Origin: Lolliginicoccus suaedae
GTDB lineage: Bacteria > Actinomycetota > Actinomycetes > Mycobacteriales > Mycobacteriaceae
Length of the DNA stretch: 64,000 bases
Reading direction: 5' to 3'
NCBI RefSeq assembly: GCF_008312885.1
Contig: NZ_VSSO01000004.1
Coordinates: forward strand, 310,001-374,000
Positions 18,591-29,093 of the stretch are shown here, piece after piece (position 1 is the first letter of the stretch; each line of letters begins with the position of its first letter). Both the position numbers and the translations under genes were made by a program. The notes beneath the pieces are model-generated. The model made no database searches and was not told the origin of the DNA. It saw only the letters and a list, made by a program, of their open reading frames with translations.

Positions 18591-20408
18591 CTAGAAGCGG
18601 ATCTTGCCGCCCGCAACGTCCGCCGGATAGTCCTCGTAGAACTCGATGTAGCCGCGCTCGGCGTCCGCGAGCACATACAGCGGATCAGTGACCTGCTCGG
18701 GGTCGTAGCCAGCGTTGCGCAGCTCGACCTTCTGCGACTTGAACGTCGAGGTCTGCTCCACTTCCTCGATGAGCCGCACGAACAGCGGCACCGCGTACGA
18801 GGGCAACGTATCGATCAAGTGATCCGCGAACTTCTTGCCATCGAACGACGCCCCATCATGCAGCTGGATCGCCGCCATGCCGGCCTTGCCGTCGGCACCC
18901 GGCACCGCCACCCCGTACACCACGGCCTGATCGACCTCCGGCAGCGAGCCGAGCGCGCCCTCCACCTCGGTGGTGGCGACGTTCTCGCCCTTCCAGCGGA
19001 ACGTATCCCCCAGCCGGTCGGCGAACGCGATGTGCCGGAAACCCTGGTTGTAGACCAGGTCGCCGGTGTTGAAGTAGGCGTCGCCGTCCTTGAACGCGTC
19101 GCGCAGCACCTTCTTCTCGGTGGCCTTCGGATCGGTGTAGCCATCGAACGGGGCACGGCTGGTGATCTTCGTGATCAGCAGGCCCTTGCCACCCTTCTTG
19201 ACCTTGCGGAGCTTGCCATCGGCACCGCGGCGCGGCTCCTCGTTCTCCTCGTCGTACTCGACGATCGAGAACGGGAGCGGGCAGATCCCGGCAGTGCGGT
19301 CGACGTTCAGGGCGTTGACGAACGCGAGGTTGCACTCGCTCGCCCCGTAGAACTCGGCGATCCGCTCGATGCCGAACCGCTCCTGGAACTCCTCCCAGAT
19401 CTCCGGGCGCAGTCCATTGCCCACCACCACGCGCACCCGATGATGCCGCTCGATGGGCTTGGGGTCCTGGTTCAGCAAGTACCGGCACAGCTCACCGATG
19501 TAGCAGAACGACGTCGCCTCCGACTGCACCACCTCGTCCCAGAACCGCGACACCGAGAACGACCGGCCGATCGCCAGCGTCGCGCCCGACCCCAGCACCG
19601 AGGACAGCGACACCGTCAGAGCATTGTTGTGATACAGCGGCAGGCACGAGTACAGCACGTCATCGCCGTCGAGGCGCACCCCGAGGCCACCGAGACCGGC
19701 CATGCTCTTCAACCAGCGCATGTTCGACATCGTCGACGCCTTCGGCAGGCCCGTCGTGCCCGAGGTGAAGATGTAGAACGCCTTGTCCTTCGCGCGCAGG
19801 TCCGCCGTCACCGCCAGATCAGCCGAAGGCTGCCCCTCCGCGAGCTCATCGAGATCCGGGAAGCCCTCGAGCTTCGCGTCCCCATCACGAAGCCCCAGCA
19901 CAGTGCCCTTGAGCTGGCCCGCCGGCAGCGAATCAAAAGCCTCGCGGGCGGCCGCGCTCACCACGATCACCGTCGCATCGAGCAGCTTCAGGCTATGCTC
20001 GAGCACCTCGCCACGCTGGTTGTAGTTCAGCATCCCGGCCACCGCACCGAGCTTCACCGCCGCCAATGCCGCGAGCAGAGTGGACGGGCGGTTCGGCGCG
20101 AGAACGCCCACCACCGAGCCACGCTTGACGCCCTGGCTCGCGAACACGGCCGCATACTGGTTCACCAGCGCGTTCGCGTCGCCGTACGAGATGTCAGTGC
20201 CCTCGAACCGCAGGAACGGCCGCTCCGGATGCTTCGCGGCAGCATCCTGGAAGACCTTGCCCACCGAGTTGCGAGTAGTCGCGCGGATCGATAGCAGCTG
20301 CACCGCATCGACCAGCATGCCCGGCGCGTCCGGGATCAACGCGGGCAATGCCTTCACGGCATCGAGCAGGCTAACGGGCTGGATCGGGGAACGAGTCGAT
20401 TGCTCCAT
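18591..20408 (-). CDS. fadD: Long-chain acyl-CoA synthetase (FadD6-like)
   Basis: 605 residues. AMP-forming ligase: P-loop YIFTSGTTGLPKAS (about residues 209-222), YNQRGEVLEHSLKL near residue 140, FYGASECNLAF, and the adenylation core TGDLVYNQGFRHIAFADRLGD. It ends AGGKIRF. The overall organisation is that of the very-long-chain acyl-CoA synthetase / fatty-acid transport subfamily (FadD2/FadD6). It activates fatty acids for beta-oxidation or lipid synthesis. TAGGCT lies 6 nt before the ATG on the minus strand, consistent with a leaderless start. Confidence 0.92.
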   Translation of the reverse strand: MEQSTRSPIQPVSLLDAVKALPALIPDAPGMLVDAVQLLSIRATTRNSVGKVFQDAAAKHPERPFLRFEGTDISYGDANALVNQYAAVFASQGVKRGSVVGVLAPNRPSTLLAALAAVKLGAVAGMLNYNQRGEVLEHSLKLLDATVIVVSAAAREAFDSLPAGQLKGTVLGLRDGDAKLEGFPDLDELAEGQPSADLAVTADLRAKDKAFYIFTSGTTGLPKASTMSNMRWLKSMAGLGGLGVRLDGDDVLYSCLPLYHNNALTVSLSSVLGSGATLAIGRSFSVSRFWDEVVQSEATSFCYIGELCRYLLNQDPKPIERHHRVRVVVGNGLRPEIWEEFQERFGIERIAEFYGASECNLAFVNALNVDRTAGICPLPFSIVEYDEENEEPRRGADGKLRKVKKGGKGLLITKITSRAPFDGYTDPKATEKKVLRDAFKDGDAYFNTGDLVYNQGFRHIAFADRLGDTFRWKGENVATTEVEGALGSLPEVDQAVVYGVAVPGADGKAGMAAIQLHDGASFDGKKFADHLIDTLPSYAVPLFVRLIEEVEQTSTFKSQKVELRNAGYDPEQVTDPLYVLADAERGYIEFYEDYPADVAGGKIRF

Positions 20409-20643
20409 GGCCCTAGCCTACGGCGCCCCACCGCCACGTTGGAGCGACACCCCCGCAGGCGCCACGAGTACTGCCGACCAGCAGCCAAACCGGCAAATGG
20501 GATGTTCCACGCAACCGCGGCTTGGTCGATGTGACCAGGATGACCCCCCTTGGTGTGACCAAGCTCCTAACCGAACAGGGAACCTATCCACCACCCTTGG
20601 ATACAGCGACATGCACCGAGGACAGCGGAGGAACCCCAGCACC

Positions 20644-20910
20644 ATGAACACGCCCAGCGAGAAGTTCGAGACCATCCTCAGTATCGTGTTTGTTGGCTAC
20701 TCCGCCGTGATGCTCATGCTCTACACGGTGCTCCTCGTGCAAGGCATCAACGCCTGGTGGCTCATCGCCTCCGTCGGCCTCTTCGGCCTCATCATCATCG
20801 GATTCCTCGTCATGCCCAAGGTCAATGGCCGCCACCGCGGTGGGCTCGACGCCGAGGTCCGCCTCCACACCCGCAAGCTGCAGGCCTGCAAGACCGCTAC
20901 GCACGACTGA
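20644..20910 (+). CDS. Small two-helix membrane protein
   Basis: 88 residues. The ATG at 20644 is preceded by GGAGGAACCCC at a suitable distance. Two hydrophobic helices (IVFVGYSAVMLMLYTVLLV and WWLIASVGLFGLIIIGFLV) are joined by a short loop QGINA; a basic tail follows. No family recognised. Codon use is that of the host. Confidence 0.62.
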   Translation: MNTPSEKFETILSIVFVGYSAVMLMLYTVLLVQGINAWWLIASVGLFGLIIIGFLVMPKVNGRHRGGLDAEVRLHTRKLQACKTATHD

Positions 20911-20934
20911 GCGCTCTCACCTCGCTCCTTCGCC

Positions 20935-20970
20935 CCCTTCGGCCCCTTAGCCCCTTAGCCTCTTAGCCCC
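20935..20970 (+). repeat. Short tandem repeat (CCCCTTAG-type units)
   Basis: About four imperfect units related to CCCCTTAGC directly abut copy B of the 68-bp repeat. A similar doubled unit, GCTCCCCCAGC, precedes copy C at about 21946-21977. Confidence 0.5.
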
Positions 20971-21034
20971 GGAAGTGTTACCTTTTGCACCCTCGCAAGC
21001 CGCTGGCAGGGTGCAAGACCTCGCACAACCGAGG
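20967..21034 (+). repeat. 68-bp interspersed repeat, copy B
   Basis: Starts CCCCGGAAGTGTTAC and ends CTCGCACAACCGAGG. The central inverted repeat TTGCACCCT / AGGGTGCAA is perfect in this copy. It lies 74 bp upstream of the DUF559 gene. Confidence 0.72.
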
Positions 21035-21107
21035 GGGCTCCGAGCTGCTTCTATGATCTCCGTCTCACCGGTGAACCTCCGCGCGCCCGCCCGCGTCGAA
21101 CCTTGGC

Positions 21108-21941
21108 GTGGATCCTTTCAAGCCCCGCCGCGCGGGAATCACCCGCTGCCAGCTCCGCCAGTACCAGCGCGTCCTCAGCGGTGTCTACGTCGAGCGAGGC
21201 GCGAAGCTGACTCCCTTGGTGAGAGCCCGGGCCGCATGGGTGTGGGCAGACGGCGATTGCGTGCTGTCCGGGATCTCCGCGGCCGCGCTGCACGGTGCCC
21301 GATGGCTGCCCGATAGCCCTCCCGAGATCGTGTACCCGCGCGGGGTGCGCAATGCCGGTGTGATCGCGCACCGCGACGCGCTACGAGACAGCGAAGTCAT
21401 CACCCTGCACGGATTGCGGGTGACAACTCCTGTGCGCACCGCGTTCGATCTCGCCCGTCGCCGACCGCTCGACGAGGCCGTGGTGCTCGTTGATGCGCTG
21501 TACCAGTCGACGCGGCTCGCGCCCGCCCAGCTGCGCCGCTTCGCCGAGGGCAGGAACGGATCATGGGGCATCCAGGCCCTCCGCGCGGTGCTCGAACTCG
21601 CCGACCCGGGCGCGGAATCACCGCAGGAGACCCGGCTGCGCCTGCTCATCGTGCGGGCGGGCCTGCCTCGGCCGCGGACCCAGCGCGTCATCCGCGACGA
21701 GCACGGGCTGTTCATCGCGCGCGCCGACCTCGCCTGGCCGGAGTGGAAGGTAGCCGTCGAGTATGACGGGGCGCATCACTTCACCGATCCGGGGCAGGCA
21801 CGCCGCGACGCGCACCGGGCCAATGATTGCCAGCGCGCGGGGTGGCGGGTGATCCGCGTGCTGCCCGAGTCGTTGCGCGCCCCAGAGGTGCTGCTCGCGC
21901 ACATCCGCGAGGCCCTCGCCGCGGCCGGGCACCGGGGGTAG
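21108..21941 (+). CDS. DUF559 domain protein with AbiEi-like N-terminus
   Basis: 277 residues from a GTG. The N-terminal half resembles the AbiEi-type winged-helix antitoxin region: GITRCQLRQYQRVLSGVYV, SGISAAALHGARWLPD and VTTPVRTAFDLARRRPLDEAVVLVDALY. The C-terminal half (about residues 195-270) is a DUF559 / very-short-patch-repair-like PD-(D/E)XK fold: ADLAWPEWKVAVEYDGAHHF, RRDAHRANDCQRAGWRVIRV. Such genes are numerous in Gordonia, Rhodococcus and mycobacteria; their function is not established. No toxin gene is adjacent. Copies B and C of a 68-bp repeat lie on both sides. Confidence 0.82.
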   Translation: MDPFKPRRAGITRCQLRQYQRVLSGVYVERGAKLTPLVRARAAWVWADGDCVLSGISAAALHGARWLPDSPPEIVYPRGVRNAGVIAHRDALRDSEVITLHGLRVTTPVRTAFDLARRRPLDEAVVLVDALYQSTRLAPAQLRRFAEGRNGSWGIQALRAVLELADPGAESPQETRLRLLIVRAGLPRPRTQRVIRDEHGLFIARADLAWPEWKVAVEYDGAHHFTDPGQARRDAHRANDCQRAGWRVIRVLPESLRAPEVLLAHIREALAAAGHRG

Positions 21942-21975
21942 GCACCGCTCCCCCAGCCCGATCCCCGCTCCCCCA

Positions 21976-22043
21976 GCTCGGAAGTGTCACCTTTTGCACC
22001 CGCGCAGGCGCTGGGAAGGGTGCAGAACCTCGCACAACCGGGC
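21976..22043 (+). repeat. 68-bp interspersed repeat, copy C
   Basis: Starts GCTCGGAAGTGTCACC and ends CTCGCACAACCGGGC. It begins 34 bp after the DUF559 stop codon and is in direct orientation relative to copy B. Confidence 0.7.
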
Positions 22044-22076
22044 GGCGAGGAACCGAAGCACCGGCCCACGAAAGCA

Positions 22077-22115
22077 AGCCAGCCCGGCCCCCGCGCGAAC
22101 GGGAACCGGGCTGGC
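22077..22115 (-). terminator. Hairpin downstream of fadB
   Basis: GCCAGCCCGG and CCGGGCTGGC form a 10-bp stem close after the fadB stop on the minus strand; the loop is about 18 nt. Confidence 0.55.
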
Positions 22116-22131
22116 GAGAGAACCAGGAGTG

Positions 22132-24291
22132 CTAGCCGCGCGCGAGCACGTCCTTGATGGACGCGGGCGGTGCGAACCGCTCGCCGTGCTTGGCGGCGAG
22201 CTCCTCGGCGCGGGCGATGAAGGCATCGACGCCGCCGGGGTAGCCCTTGATGAACTGGATGACGCCACCGCTCCAGGCGGGGAAGCCGATTCCGAAGATG
22301 GAGCCGATGTTGGCATCCGCGTGGGTCATGAGGACGCCTTCATCGAAGCATCGGATGGTGTCGATGGCCTCGGCGAACATCATGCGGTCGCTGAGCTCCT
22401 CGATGGAGACACCGGCGTCGGGGCTCGAGTTGAACGTCTCGCGCAGCCCGGGCCACAGTCCGGCGCGCTTGCCGTCGCTGTAGTCGTAGAACCCGGCGCC
22501 GCCGGCCTTGCCGGTGCGGTCGAACTCGGCGACCATGCGGTCGACGATGGCTCCGGCCTTGATGGCGGCGTCGTCGATCTTCTTGCCCTCGGCCTCGAGC
22601 GCCTCGCGGGTCTCCTTGAAGATCTTCTGCATGGTGAGGAAGTTCAGCTCATCGCACAGCTGCAGCGGCGCCGCGGGGTAGCCCGCCTGGAGCCCGGCCT
22701 GCTCGATGGTGGACGGCTCCACGCCCTCGGCGAGGGCCACGATGGCCTCGTTGAGGAAGGTGCTGATGACGCGGGAGGTGAAGAATCCGCGGCTGTCGTT
22801 GACCACGATGGGCGTCTTCTTGATGGCGAGGACGTAGTCGAAGACGCGGGCCAGCGCCTCGGCGGAGGTCTTCTCACCCTTCACGATCTCCACGAGGGGC
22901 ATCTTGTCCACGGGCGAGAAGAAGTGGATGCCGATGAAGTCCTCTTGCCGCTTGACGCCCTGCGCGAGGCCGGTGATGGGCAGCGTGGAGGTGTTGGAGC
23001 CGAGCAGCGCGTCGGGCTCGACGATGTCCTCGATCTCCTGGAAGACCTTGTTCTTCAGCTCGGGGTTCTCGAAGACTGCCTCGATGACGAAGTCCACTCC
23101 GGCGAAGTCGGCAGCATCAGCGGTGGGGGTGATGCGTCCGAGCAGCTCGGCGGACTTCTCCTCGGTGGTCTTGCCACGCGAGAGTGCCTTGGCCTCGATG
23201 GCCTCGGAGTAGGCCTTGCCCTTGTTGGCGGCCTCGATGCTGACATCCTTGAGGACAACCTCCATGCCCGCCTTGGCGGAGACGTAGGCGATGCCCGCGC
23301 CCATCATGCCGGCACCGAGCACGCCGACCTTCTTGGCCTGGCGCTGCGGGATGCCGTCGGGGCGCGAGGCGCCCTTGTTGATGGCTTGCAGGTCGAAGAA
23401 GAACGCCTGCGTCATGTTCTTCGCGGTCTGCCCGGTGGCGAGCTGCACGAAGTAGCGGGACTCGATGGTCGAGGCGTTGTCGAAGTCCACCTGGGAGCCC
23501 TCGACGGCGGCGGCCATGATGGCGCGCGGCGCGGGCATGGGGGCGCCCTTGATCTGCTTGCGGAGGTTCGCGGGGAACGCGGGCAGCATCTGCGCGAGCT
23601 TGGGGCTCGACGGGGTGCCGCCGGGGATGCGGTAGCCCTTGACGTCCCACGGCTGCTGCGCCTCGGGGTTGGCCTTGATCCATGCCTTCGCGGCGGGGAT
23701 CAGCTCGTCGACGGAGCCGACAACCTCGTTGACGAGGCCGATCTCGAGCGCCTTGGCGGGCTTGAGCCGCTGGCCCTGCAGCAGCACCTGCATCAGCGCG
23801 CCCTGCAGTCCGAGCATGCGGACGGTGCGGGTGACGCCACCGCCGCCGGGGAGCAGGCCGAGCTGTACCTCGGGGAGGCCGAGCTGGGCGCCGCGCACGT
23901 CGGCGACGATGCGGTGGTGGGTGGCGAGGGCGAGCTCGAGGCCGCCGCCGAGGGCCGCGCCGTTGATGGCGGCGACGACGGGCTTGCCGAGGGTCTCGAG
24001 GGTGCGCATCGCGGCCTTGAGCGTCTGCACCTGGTCGAAGAGCTGCTGCGCGTCCTCGGGCTGCACGGCGATCAGGGAGTCGAGGTCGCCGCCGGCGAAG
24101 AAGGTCTTCTTCGCGGAGGCGAGGATGACGCCGCTGATGCTGTCCTTCTCGGCGACGACGCGGTCGACGGTCGCCTGGAACGACGAGCCGAAGAGGTCGT
24201 TCATGGTGTTGGCGCCCTGGTTGGGGTCGTCCATGGTGAGCGTGACGATGCCGTCGCCGTCCTGCTCCCACGCGATCATGTTGTCAGTCAC
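22132..24291 (-). CDS. fadB: Fatty-acid oxidation multifunctional protein FadB
   Basis: 719 residues from a GTG, chosen because the product then reads TDNMIAWEQDGDGIVTLTMD, as in Rv0860, and GAAAGG lies 8 nt upstream. Domains: enoyl-CoA hydratase (about 1-190; SAKKTFFAGGDLDSL and AAINGAALGGGLELALA), linker, NAD-binding 3-hydroxyacyl-CoA dehydrogenase (VGVLGAGMMGAGIAYVSA, then GIHFFSPVDKMPLVEI and VVNDSRGFFTSRV), and two C-terminal helical domains. With FadA it forms the trifunctional beta-oxidation complex. It lies 32 bp downstream of fadA in the same operon. Confidence 0.95.
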   Translation of the reverse strand: MTDNMIAWEQDGDGIVTLTMDDPNQGANTMNDLFGSSFQATVDRVVAEKDSISGVILASAKKTFFAGGDLDSLIAVQPEDAQQLFDQVQTLKAAMRTLETLGKPVVAAINGAALGGGLELALATHHRIVADVRGAQLGLPEVQLGLLPGGGGVTRTVRMLGLQGALMQVLLQGQRLKPAKALEIGLVNEVVGSVDELIPAAKAWIKANPEAQQPWDVKGYRIPGGTPSSPKLAQMLPAFPANLRKQIKGAPMPAPRAIMAAAVEGSQVDFDNASTIESRYFVQLATGQTAKNMTQAFFFDLQAINKGASRPDGIPQRQAKKVGVLGAGMMGAGIAYVSAKAGMEVVLKDVSIEAANKGKAYSEAIEAKALSRGKTTEEKSAELLGRITPTADAADFAGVDFVIEAVFENPELKNKVFQEIEDIVEPDALLGSNTSTLPITGLAQGVKRQEDFIGIHFFSPVDKMPLVEIVKGEKTSAEALARVFDYVLAIKKTPIVVNDSRGFFTSRVISTFLNEAIVALAEGVEPSTIEQAGLQAGYPAAPLQLCDELNFLTMQKIFKETREALEAEGKKIDDAAIKAGAIVDRMVAEFDRTGKAGGAGFYDYSDGKRAGLWPGLRETFNSSPDAGVSIEELSDRMMFAEAIDTIRCFDEGVLMTHADANIGSIFGIGFPAWSGGVIQFIKGYPGGVDAFIARAEELAAKHGERFAPPASIKDVLARG

Positions 24292-24323
24292 GATTGTTGC
24301 CTTTCGAGAAGTTTCGGAGGTGG

Positions 24324-25541
<1,218 letters not shown>

Positions 25542-25593
25542 GAGTGCTTTCCTTTCCTCAGTGGTTGATGCTGGTGGTGGCTACAGTGGCGGG

Positions 25594-26778
25594 ATGCTCG
25601 TACCTCGTCTCGAACCGTTCCGCTCCACCGTATTCGCCGAGATGACTGAATTGGCGGTGCGGCACGGGGCGATCAACCTCGGCCAGGGGTTCCCGGACGA
25701 GGACGGGCCGCGAGCGATGCTCGATGCCGCGCGGGAGGCGATCGCGAGCGGGGCGAACCAGTACCCGCCGGGGGCTGGCCGCGTGGAGCTGCGGGAGGCC
25801 ATCGCGGCGGACCGCGCTGCCCGCTATGGCACCGTCTACGATCCCGCGGACGAGGTGCTCGTGACGGTCGGCGCGACGGAGGGCATTACCGCGTCGATCA
25901 TCGCGCTGGCCGACCGGGGCGACGAGGTGGTGCTGGTGGCGCCCTACTTCGACTCGTACCCGGCGGCCGTGGCGATGGCTGGTGCGCGGCATCGCTGCGC
26001 GCGGCTGGTCGAGGACGGCGATCGCTTCGTCCTGGATGTGGATTCGCTGCGGGCGGCGATCACGCCCGCCACGCGGCTGCTGGTGATCAACTCGCCGCAC
26101 AATCCGACAGGCAGCGTGCTCGACGGGGCCGAGCTGGCGCAGGTCGCGGAGCTTGCCATCGCTCACGACCTCATCGTGATCACCGACGAGGTGTACGAGC
26201 GCCTGGTGTTCGACGGCGCGGAGCATCGTCCGCTCGCCGCGCTGCCCGGGATGCGCGAGCGCACCCTGTGCGTGTCGAGCGCGGGCAAGACGTTCAACTG
26301 CACCGGCTGGAAGATCGGCTGGGTGTGCGGTCCGCGCGAGCTCGTCGCGGCGGTGCGGGCGGCGAAGCAGTTCATGAGCTTCGTTTCCGGCGGGCCGCTG
26401 CAGCCCGCCGTGGCGACGGCCCTGCGCGACGAGCAGCCGTGGGTGCAAGGACTGCGGGAGGGATTGCAGGACAAGCGCGACGCCCTCGCAGCGGCGCTCT
26501 CCGAGGCCGGGTTCGGGGTACGCGCCAGTGCTGGCACGTACTTCGTGATCGCTGATCCGCGACCCTTGGGCCACACCGATGCGCGTGCCCTGTGCCGGGC
26601 CATGCCTTCTAGCCTGGGCGTGGCCGCGGTGCCCGTCAGCGCGTTCGTCGATGCCCGTGACCAGGCGGACTGGCGGCACCTCGTGCGCTTCGCGTTCTGC
26701 AAGCGGCACGAGGTGCTCGCCGAGGCCGGGCACCGGCTGGCCGGGGCGTCCCGGCTGTCCACCGATCATGAGGGATGA
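25594..26778 (+). CDS. dapC: Aminotransferase, putative N-succinyldiaminopimelate aminotransferase
   Basis: 394 residues. Class I PLP aminotransferase: INLGQGFPDEDGP near the N-terminus, NSPHNPTGSVLDGAEL, ITDEVYERLVFDGAEH, and the PLP-binding Lys in SSAGKTFNCTGWKIGW. Closely resembles Rv0858c, annotated DapC in M. tuberculosis and also located next to fadA. The ATG at 25594 gives the family N-terminus VPRLEPFRSTVFAEMTELA; TACAGT sits 6 nt upstream, suggesting a leaderless transcript. The exact substrate (succinyl-DAP or other amino donors) is not proven by sequence. Confidence 0.88.
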   Translation: MLVPRLEPFRSTVFAEMTELAVRHGAINLGQGFPDEDGPRAMLDAAREAIASGANQYPPGAGRVELREAIAADRAARYGTVYDPADEVLVTVGATEGITASIIALADRGDEVVLVAPYFDSYPAAVAMAGARHRCARLVEDGDRFVLDVDSLRAAITPATRLLVINSPHNPTGSVLDGAELAQVAELAIAHDLIVITDEVYERLVFDGAEHRPLAALPGMRERTLCVSSAGKTFNCTGWKIGWVCGPRELVAAVRAAKQFMSFVSGGPLQPAVATALRDEQPWVQGLREGLQDKRDALAAALSEAGFGVRASAGTYFVIADPRPLGHTDARALCRAMPSSLGVAAVPVSAFVDARDQADWRHLVRFAFCKRHEVLAEAGHRLAGASRLSTDHEG

Positions 26779-26801
26779 TCCCCTGCTGAACGTTGCCGTT
26801 C

Positions 26802-27944
26802 TCAGAGGTTCAGCCCCCGGCCGATGATCTCCTTCATGATCTCGGTGGTGCCGCCGTAGATGGTCTGCACGCGCGAGTCGAGGTACGCCTTGGCGATGGG
26901 GTACTCCCGCATGTAGCCGTAGCCGCCGTGCAGCTGGAGGCAGCGGTCGATCAGCTTGACCTGGTTCTCGGTGGACCACCACTTGATCATCGCGGCGTCC
27001 TGCACGGTGAGCTTCTTCTCGTTGAGCTGCTCGATGCACTTGTCCACGGCGAGGCGCACCATCTGGGTCTCGGTGGCAAGCTCGGCGAGCACGAAGCGGG
27101 TGTTCTGGAACTTGCCGATGCCACGGCCGAAGGCCTTGCGGTCCCGGCAGTAGTCGATGGTCATGTCGAGGCAGGCCTCCATGGCTGCTGCCGCGACGAC
27201 GGCGATGGAGAGGCGCTCCTGCGGGAGGCCCTGCATGAGATAGATGAAGCCCATGCCTTCCTCGCCGAGGAGGTTGGCGGCGGGCACGCGCACGTTGTCG
27301 AAGTGCAGCTCGGCGGTGTCCTGGGCCTTCATGCCGATCTTGTCGAGGTTGCGTCCCCGCTCGAAGCCCTCCATGCCGCGCTCGACGACAAAGAGGCTGA
27401 AGCCCTGCGCGCCCGCGTCCGGATTGGTCTTGGCGACCACGATGACGAGATCGGCATTGATGCCATTGGTGATGAACGTCTTGGACCCGTTGAGGATCCA
27501 GTCGTCGCCGTCCTTCTTGGCGTTGGTCTTGATGCCCTGCAGGTCCGACCCGGTGCCGGGCTCGGTCATCGCGATGGCGGTGATGATCTCGCCGGAGACG
27601 AAGCCGGGCAGCCAGCGCTTCTTCTGCTCGTCGTTGCACAGCTCGGTCAGGTAGGGCTGCACCACGTCGTTATGGAGGGTGAAGCCGATGCCGCTGAAGC
27701 CGCCGCGGGCGGTCTCCTCGGAGACGATGGCGTTGAAGCGGAAGTCAGGATCGCCGCCGCCACCGTACTGCTCCTCCACGGCGGTGCCGAGGAAGCCGAG
27801 CTTGCCTGCCTCCGCCCACACCTCGCGGGGCACGATCTCGTCCTTCTCCCACTGCTCGTGGTGGGGGGCAACGTGCTCCTTGAGGAATCCACGGTAGGAA
27901 TCGCGGAACATGATCTGCTCGGGGGTGTAGATGGTGCGTTCCAC
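26802..27944 (-). CDS. fadE: Acyl-CoA dehydrogenase
   Basis: 380 residues from a GTG preceded by AAGGAG. FAD-dependent dehydrogenase: ITAIAMTEPGTGSDLQGIKT (FAD/substrate signature), WILNGSKTFITNG, LHGGYGYMREYP and the C-terminal IYGGTTEIMKEIIGRGLNL, which includes a conserved Glu. It catalyses the first beta-oxidation step. Convergent with dapC (23 bp apart) and divergent from an AraC regulator, which may control it. Confidence 0.92.
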   Translation of the reverse strand: MERTIYTPEQIMFRDSYRGFLKEHVAPHHEQWEKDEIVPREVWAEAGKLGFLGTAVEEQYGGGGDPDFRFNAIVSEETARGGFSGIGFTLHNDVVQPYLTELCNDEQKKRWLPGFVSGEIITAIAMTEPGTGSDLQGIKTNAKKDGDDWILNGSKTFITNGINADLVIVVAKTNPDAGAQGFSLFVVERGMEGFERGRNLDKIGMKAQDTAELHFDNVRVPAANLLGEEGMGFIYLMQGLPQERLSIAVVAAAAMEACLDMTIDYCRDRKAFGRGIGKFQNTRFVLAELATETQMVRLAVDKCIEQLNEKKLTVQDAAMIKWWSTENQVKLIDRCLQLHGGYGYMREYPIAKAYLDSRVQTIYGGTTEIMKEIIGRGLNL

Positions 27945-28070
27945 GCTGGGTGGCTCCTTCTCGAAAGTAGACACGATCGTTGGTGTCACAGTACGCCCCA
28001 CGTAAATGCTTGGCGATGACCAAACCGCCCAATGTCCATGACCGAAACGATCACATAGGGTGGGGGGACC

Positions 28071-29093
28071 ATGCCGCACCGCATCCCCACTGAATACGTC
28101 CGGCGCACCGTGCATGCCGCCGACACCCGTGGCATCGACCTGCGGCCCGCCCTCGACGCCGCGCGCCTGCCCCTCACCGTCCTCGACGCGAGCGGCCCCG
28201 CCATCACGCCCAGCGAGGCCTCCGCGTTCACCCGCGCCGTCTGGGCGCTCACCAACGATGAGCTCGGCGGGCTCGGCGCCGCCCCCGTCCCCCGCGGCAC
28301 GTTCCGCCTCGTCACCCTCGCGCTCATCCACTCCCCCGACCTCGGTCACGCGCTGTCCCGGATGATCTCGTCCTTGCCCGCGCTGCCCGCGATGACCCCC
28401 ATCACCTTCAGCTTCGACACCGCCACCGGCGCGATCACCCTCGACCTGCGCGGACACCGCCCCGATGAGGCCACCCAGCTGCTCATCGAGCTCGCGTTCC
28501 TGCTGATCCACCGCTTCGCCGCCTGGCTGATCGATCATCCCCTCGCGCCGTCCCGCGTCGCGCTGCCGTATCCCGCCCGCGACGACTACGCGCCGACCTT
28601 CTACCGCGCGCTGTTCGGCGTGACGCCCACCCTCGGCGCTCCCACCGCCGCCATCGTCTTCGAGCCCCGCGCGCTGCACGCTCCCATCGTGCAGACCGAG
28701 CACAGCCTCCTCGACTTCCTCCGCGCCGCGCCCGCCCGGCTGTTCACCGAACCAGCCGGCACCACGCCCCGCACCACGCAGGTGCTCCGCATGCTGCAAC
28801 GCTCGCCCCTGCACGCGCTGCCCACCAACGCGCAGATAGCCACCAAGCTCGCGCTGAGCGAATCACACCTGCGCCGCCTGCTGGGCCGCGAGGGCACCAG
28901 CGCCAACCGCATCCGAGACGAGGTACTGCGCGAGGCCGCGCTCGCCCGCCTGCGCCGCGGCGACACGACCGATCAGATCGCCACGGCGCTCGGGTTCTCC
29001 GAGCCCAGCGCGTTCCGCCGCGCGTTCAGGAGATGGACCGGCGCCACGCCACGAGCCTTCCGGCCTGCGCCGCCCAGCGACGAATCCCCGTAG
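28071..29093 (+). CDS. AraC-family transcriptional regulator
   Basis: 340 residues. The N-terminal arabinose-binding-like domain of the OruR/ArgR type (RTVHAADTRGIDLRPALDAA onward) and the C-terminal AraC double helix-turn-helix (about residues 235-330; NAQIATKLALSESHLRRLL, then TTDQIATALGFSEPSAFRRA) are both complete. Divergent from fadE with a 126-bp interval, so probably controls that gene or itself. Its last 121 bp overlap, in antisense, the end of the glycosyltransferase gene. Confidence 0.88.
   Translation: MPHRIPTEYVRRTVHAADTRGIDLRPALDAARLPLTVLDASGPAITPSEASAFTRAVWALTNDELGGLGAAPVPRGTFRLVTLALIHSPDLGHALSRMISSLPALPAMTPITFSFDTATGAITLDLRGHRPDEATQLLIELAFLLIHRFAAWLIDHPLAPSRVALPYPARDDYAPTFYRALFGVTPTLGAPTAAIVFEPRALHAPIVQTEHSLLDFLRAAPARLFTEPAGTTPRTTQVLRMLQRSPLHALPTNAQIATKLALSESHLRRLLGREGTSANRIRDEVLREAALARLRRGDTTDQIATALGFSEPSAFRRAFRRWTGATPRAFRPAPPSDESP

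Noticed and set aside
18570-20294. Plus-strand frame of 574 codons
   Set aside because: Antisense to fadD; Arg/His/Leu repeats without domains.
21108-21941. Type IV toxin-antitoxin system
   Set aside because: The AbiEi-like N-terminus suggested an antitoxin, but no AbiEii-type nucleotidyltransferase toxin gene is adjacent, and the C-terminus is a nuclease-like DUF559 domain.
25558-27639. Minus-strand frame of 693 codons
   Set aside because: Antisense to dapC and out of frame with fadE; both real genes have full motifs.
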